This document shows positions 6,976 through 7,110 of a stretch of DNA of 7,110 bases, piece by piece. Each line of letters starts with the position of its first letter. Position 1 is the stretch's first letter. The position numbers and the translations under genes are program-made. The stretch covers positions 1-7,110 of the forward strand of contig JBJXGR010000424.1 of NCBI GenBank assembly GCA_046160045.1, read 5' to 3'. Origin of the DNA: CAZGUX01 sp046160045 (GTDB taxonomy: Bacteria; Acidobacteriota; Terriglobia; Bryobacterales; Bryobacteraceae). The notes under the pieces are model-generated. The model saw only the letters and a list, made by a program, of their open reading frames with translations, was not told the origin of the DNA and made no database searches.

Positions 6976-7110
6976 CGTTCCTCGTCGCCGCGGCGGCGCT
7001 CGGCGCCGGCGCCTGCGCGCCCATGGCCGGCGCCATCCCCATCGGCACCATGCAAGGCGGCGCGACGCTGGCGCCGGAGCAGCAGCGCGTCGCCGTGGCC
7101 GCGGGCCTGG
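6966..7110 (+). CDS. 5' fragment of a probable lipoprotein gene (truncated at both ends)
   Basis: The plus frame from 6966 reads RFATFLVAAAALGAGAC, then APMAGAIPIGTMQGG and on to the window edge without a stop (48 codons). It looks like the signal sequence of a lipoprotein: an Arg, a hydrophobic Ala-rich core and AGA-Cys as a loose lipobox. There is no start codon; the frame meets TGA at 6945-6947, and ATG 6944 is out of frame by one base. GC is about 79% over these 145 bases, with third positions almost all G or C, unlike the ThuA-domain gene beside it. The family is not recognisable. It probably comes from another genome or locus, though a genuine neighbour with a sequencing error is possible. 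Confidence 0.4.

Noticed and set aside
6437..7051. Minus-strand open frame of 204 codons crossing the right-hand junction
   Set aside because: It overlaps the ThuA-domain gene in another frame, is low in hydrophobic structure and crosses the suspected chimeric point, so it cannot be a real gene.

Overview
The window looks like a piece of an Acidobacteriota genome, most likely a Candidatus Solibacter/Bryobacteraceae relative, and probably a whole short metagenomic contig. The main reason is the last ~229 residues of the large plus-strand protein. They match the 'Solibacter uncharacterized C-terminal domain' family (TIGR03437), which is abundant in that lineage. High-GC coding sequence, very long exported Ig-repeat proteins and a secreted-type ThuA-domain protein fit the same assignment. 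This is recognition by eye, not a database search.

Layout. Positions 1-126 look like the outer end of an insertion sequence, perhaps IS21-like: a 14-codon C-terminal tail of an unidentified gene, two 21-bp direct repeats on a 25-bp period, then TTGACA. Positions 127-180 are a short leader. Positions 181-5352 (+) encode a 1723-residue exported protein: signal peptide, ten ~90-residue putative Ig (He_PIG-type) repeats, four BACON-like beta-sandwich units, a middle domain with the only two cysteines I find in the mature chain, and the TIGR03437 C-terminal domain. Positions 5353-5478 are a convergent intergenic spacer with a compact repeat and a weak inverted repeat. Positions 5479-6945 (-) encode a protein with two tandem ThuA-type domains, transcribed toward the large gene.

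The last ~145 bases differ in character. GC rises to about 79% (115 of 145 bases from 6966, counted by hand), and the plus strand reads as the start of a lipoprotein-like signal sequence with no start codon. At the same place the minus-strand ThuA gene runs through a good signal peptide with no start codon upstream. Two genes each losing their first codons at one point suggests a junction near 6966-6985, either an assembly chimera or a real rearrangement.

How the genes relate: both complete genes seem to encode envelope or exported proteins, but they converge and are not an operon, so nothing here shows a shared pathway. I see no tRNA, rRNA, CRISPR array, phage or defence module. I found no convincing undescribed system. 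The most useful points are the broken junction at the right end, the IS end that sets the large gene's upstream region, and the two separate duplication histories in the Ig array.
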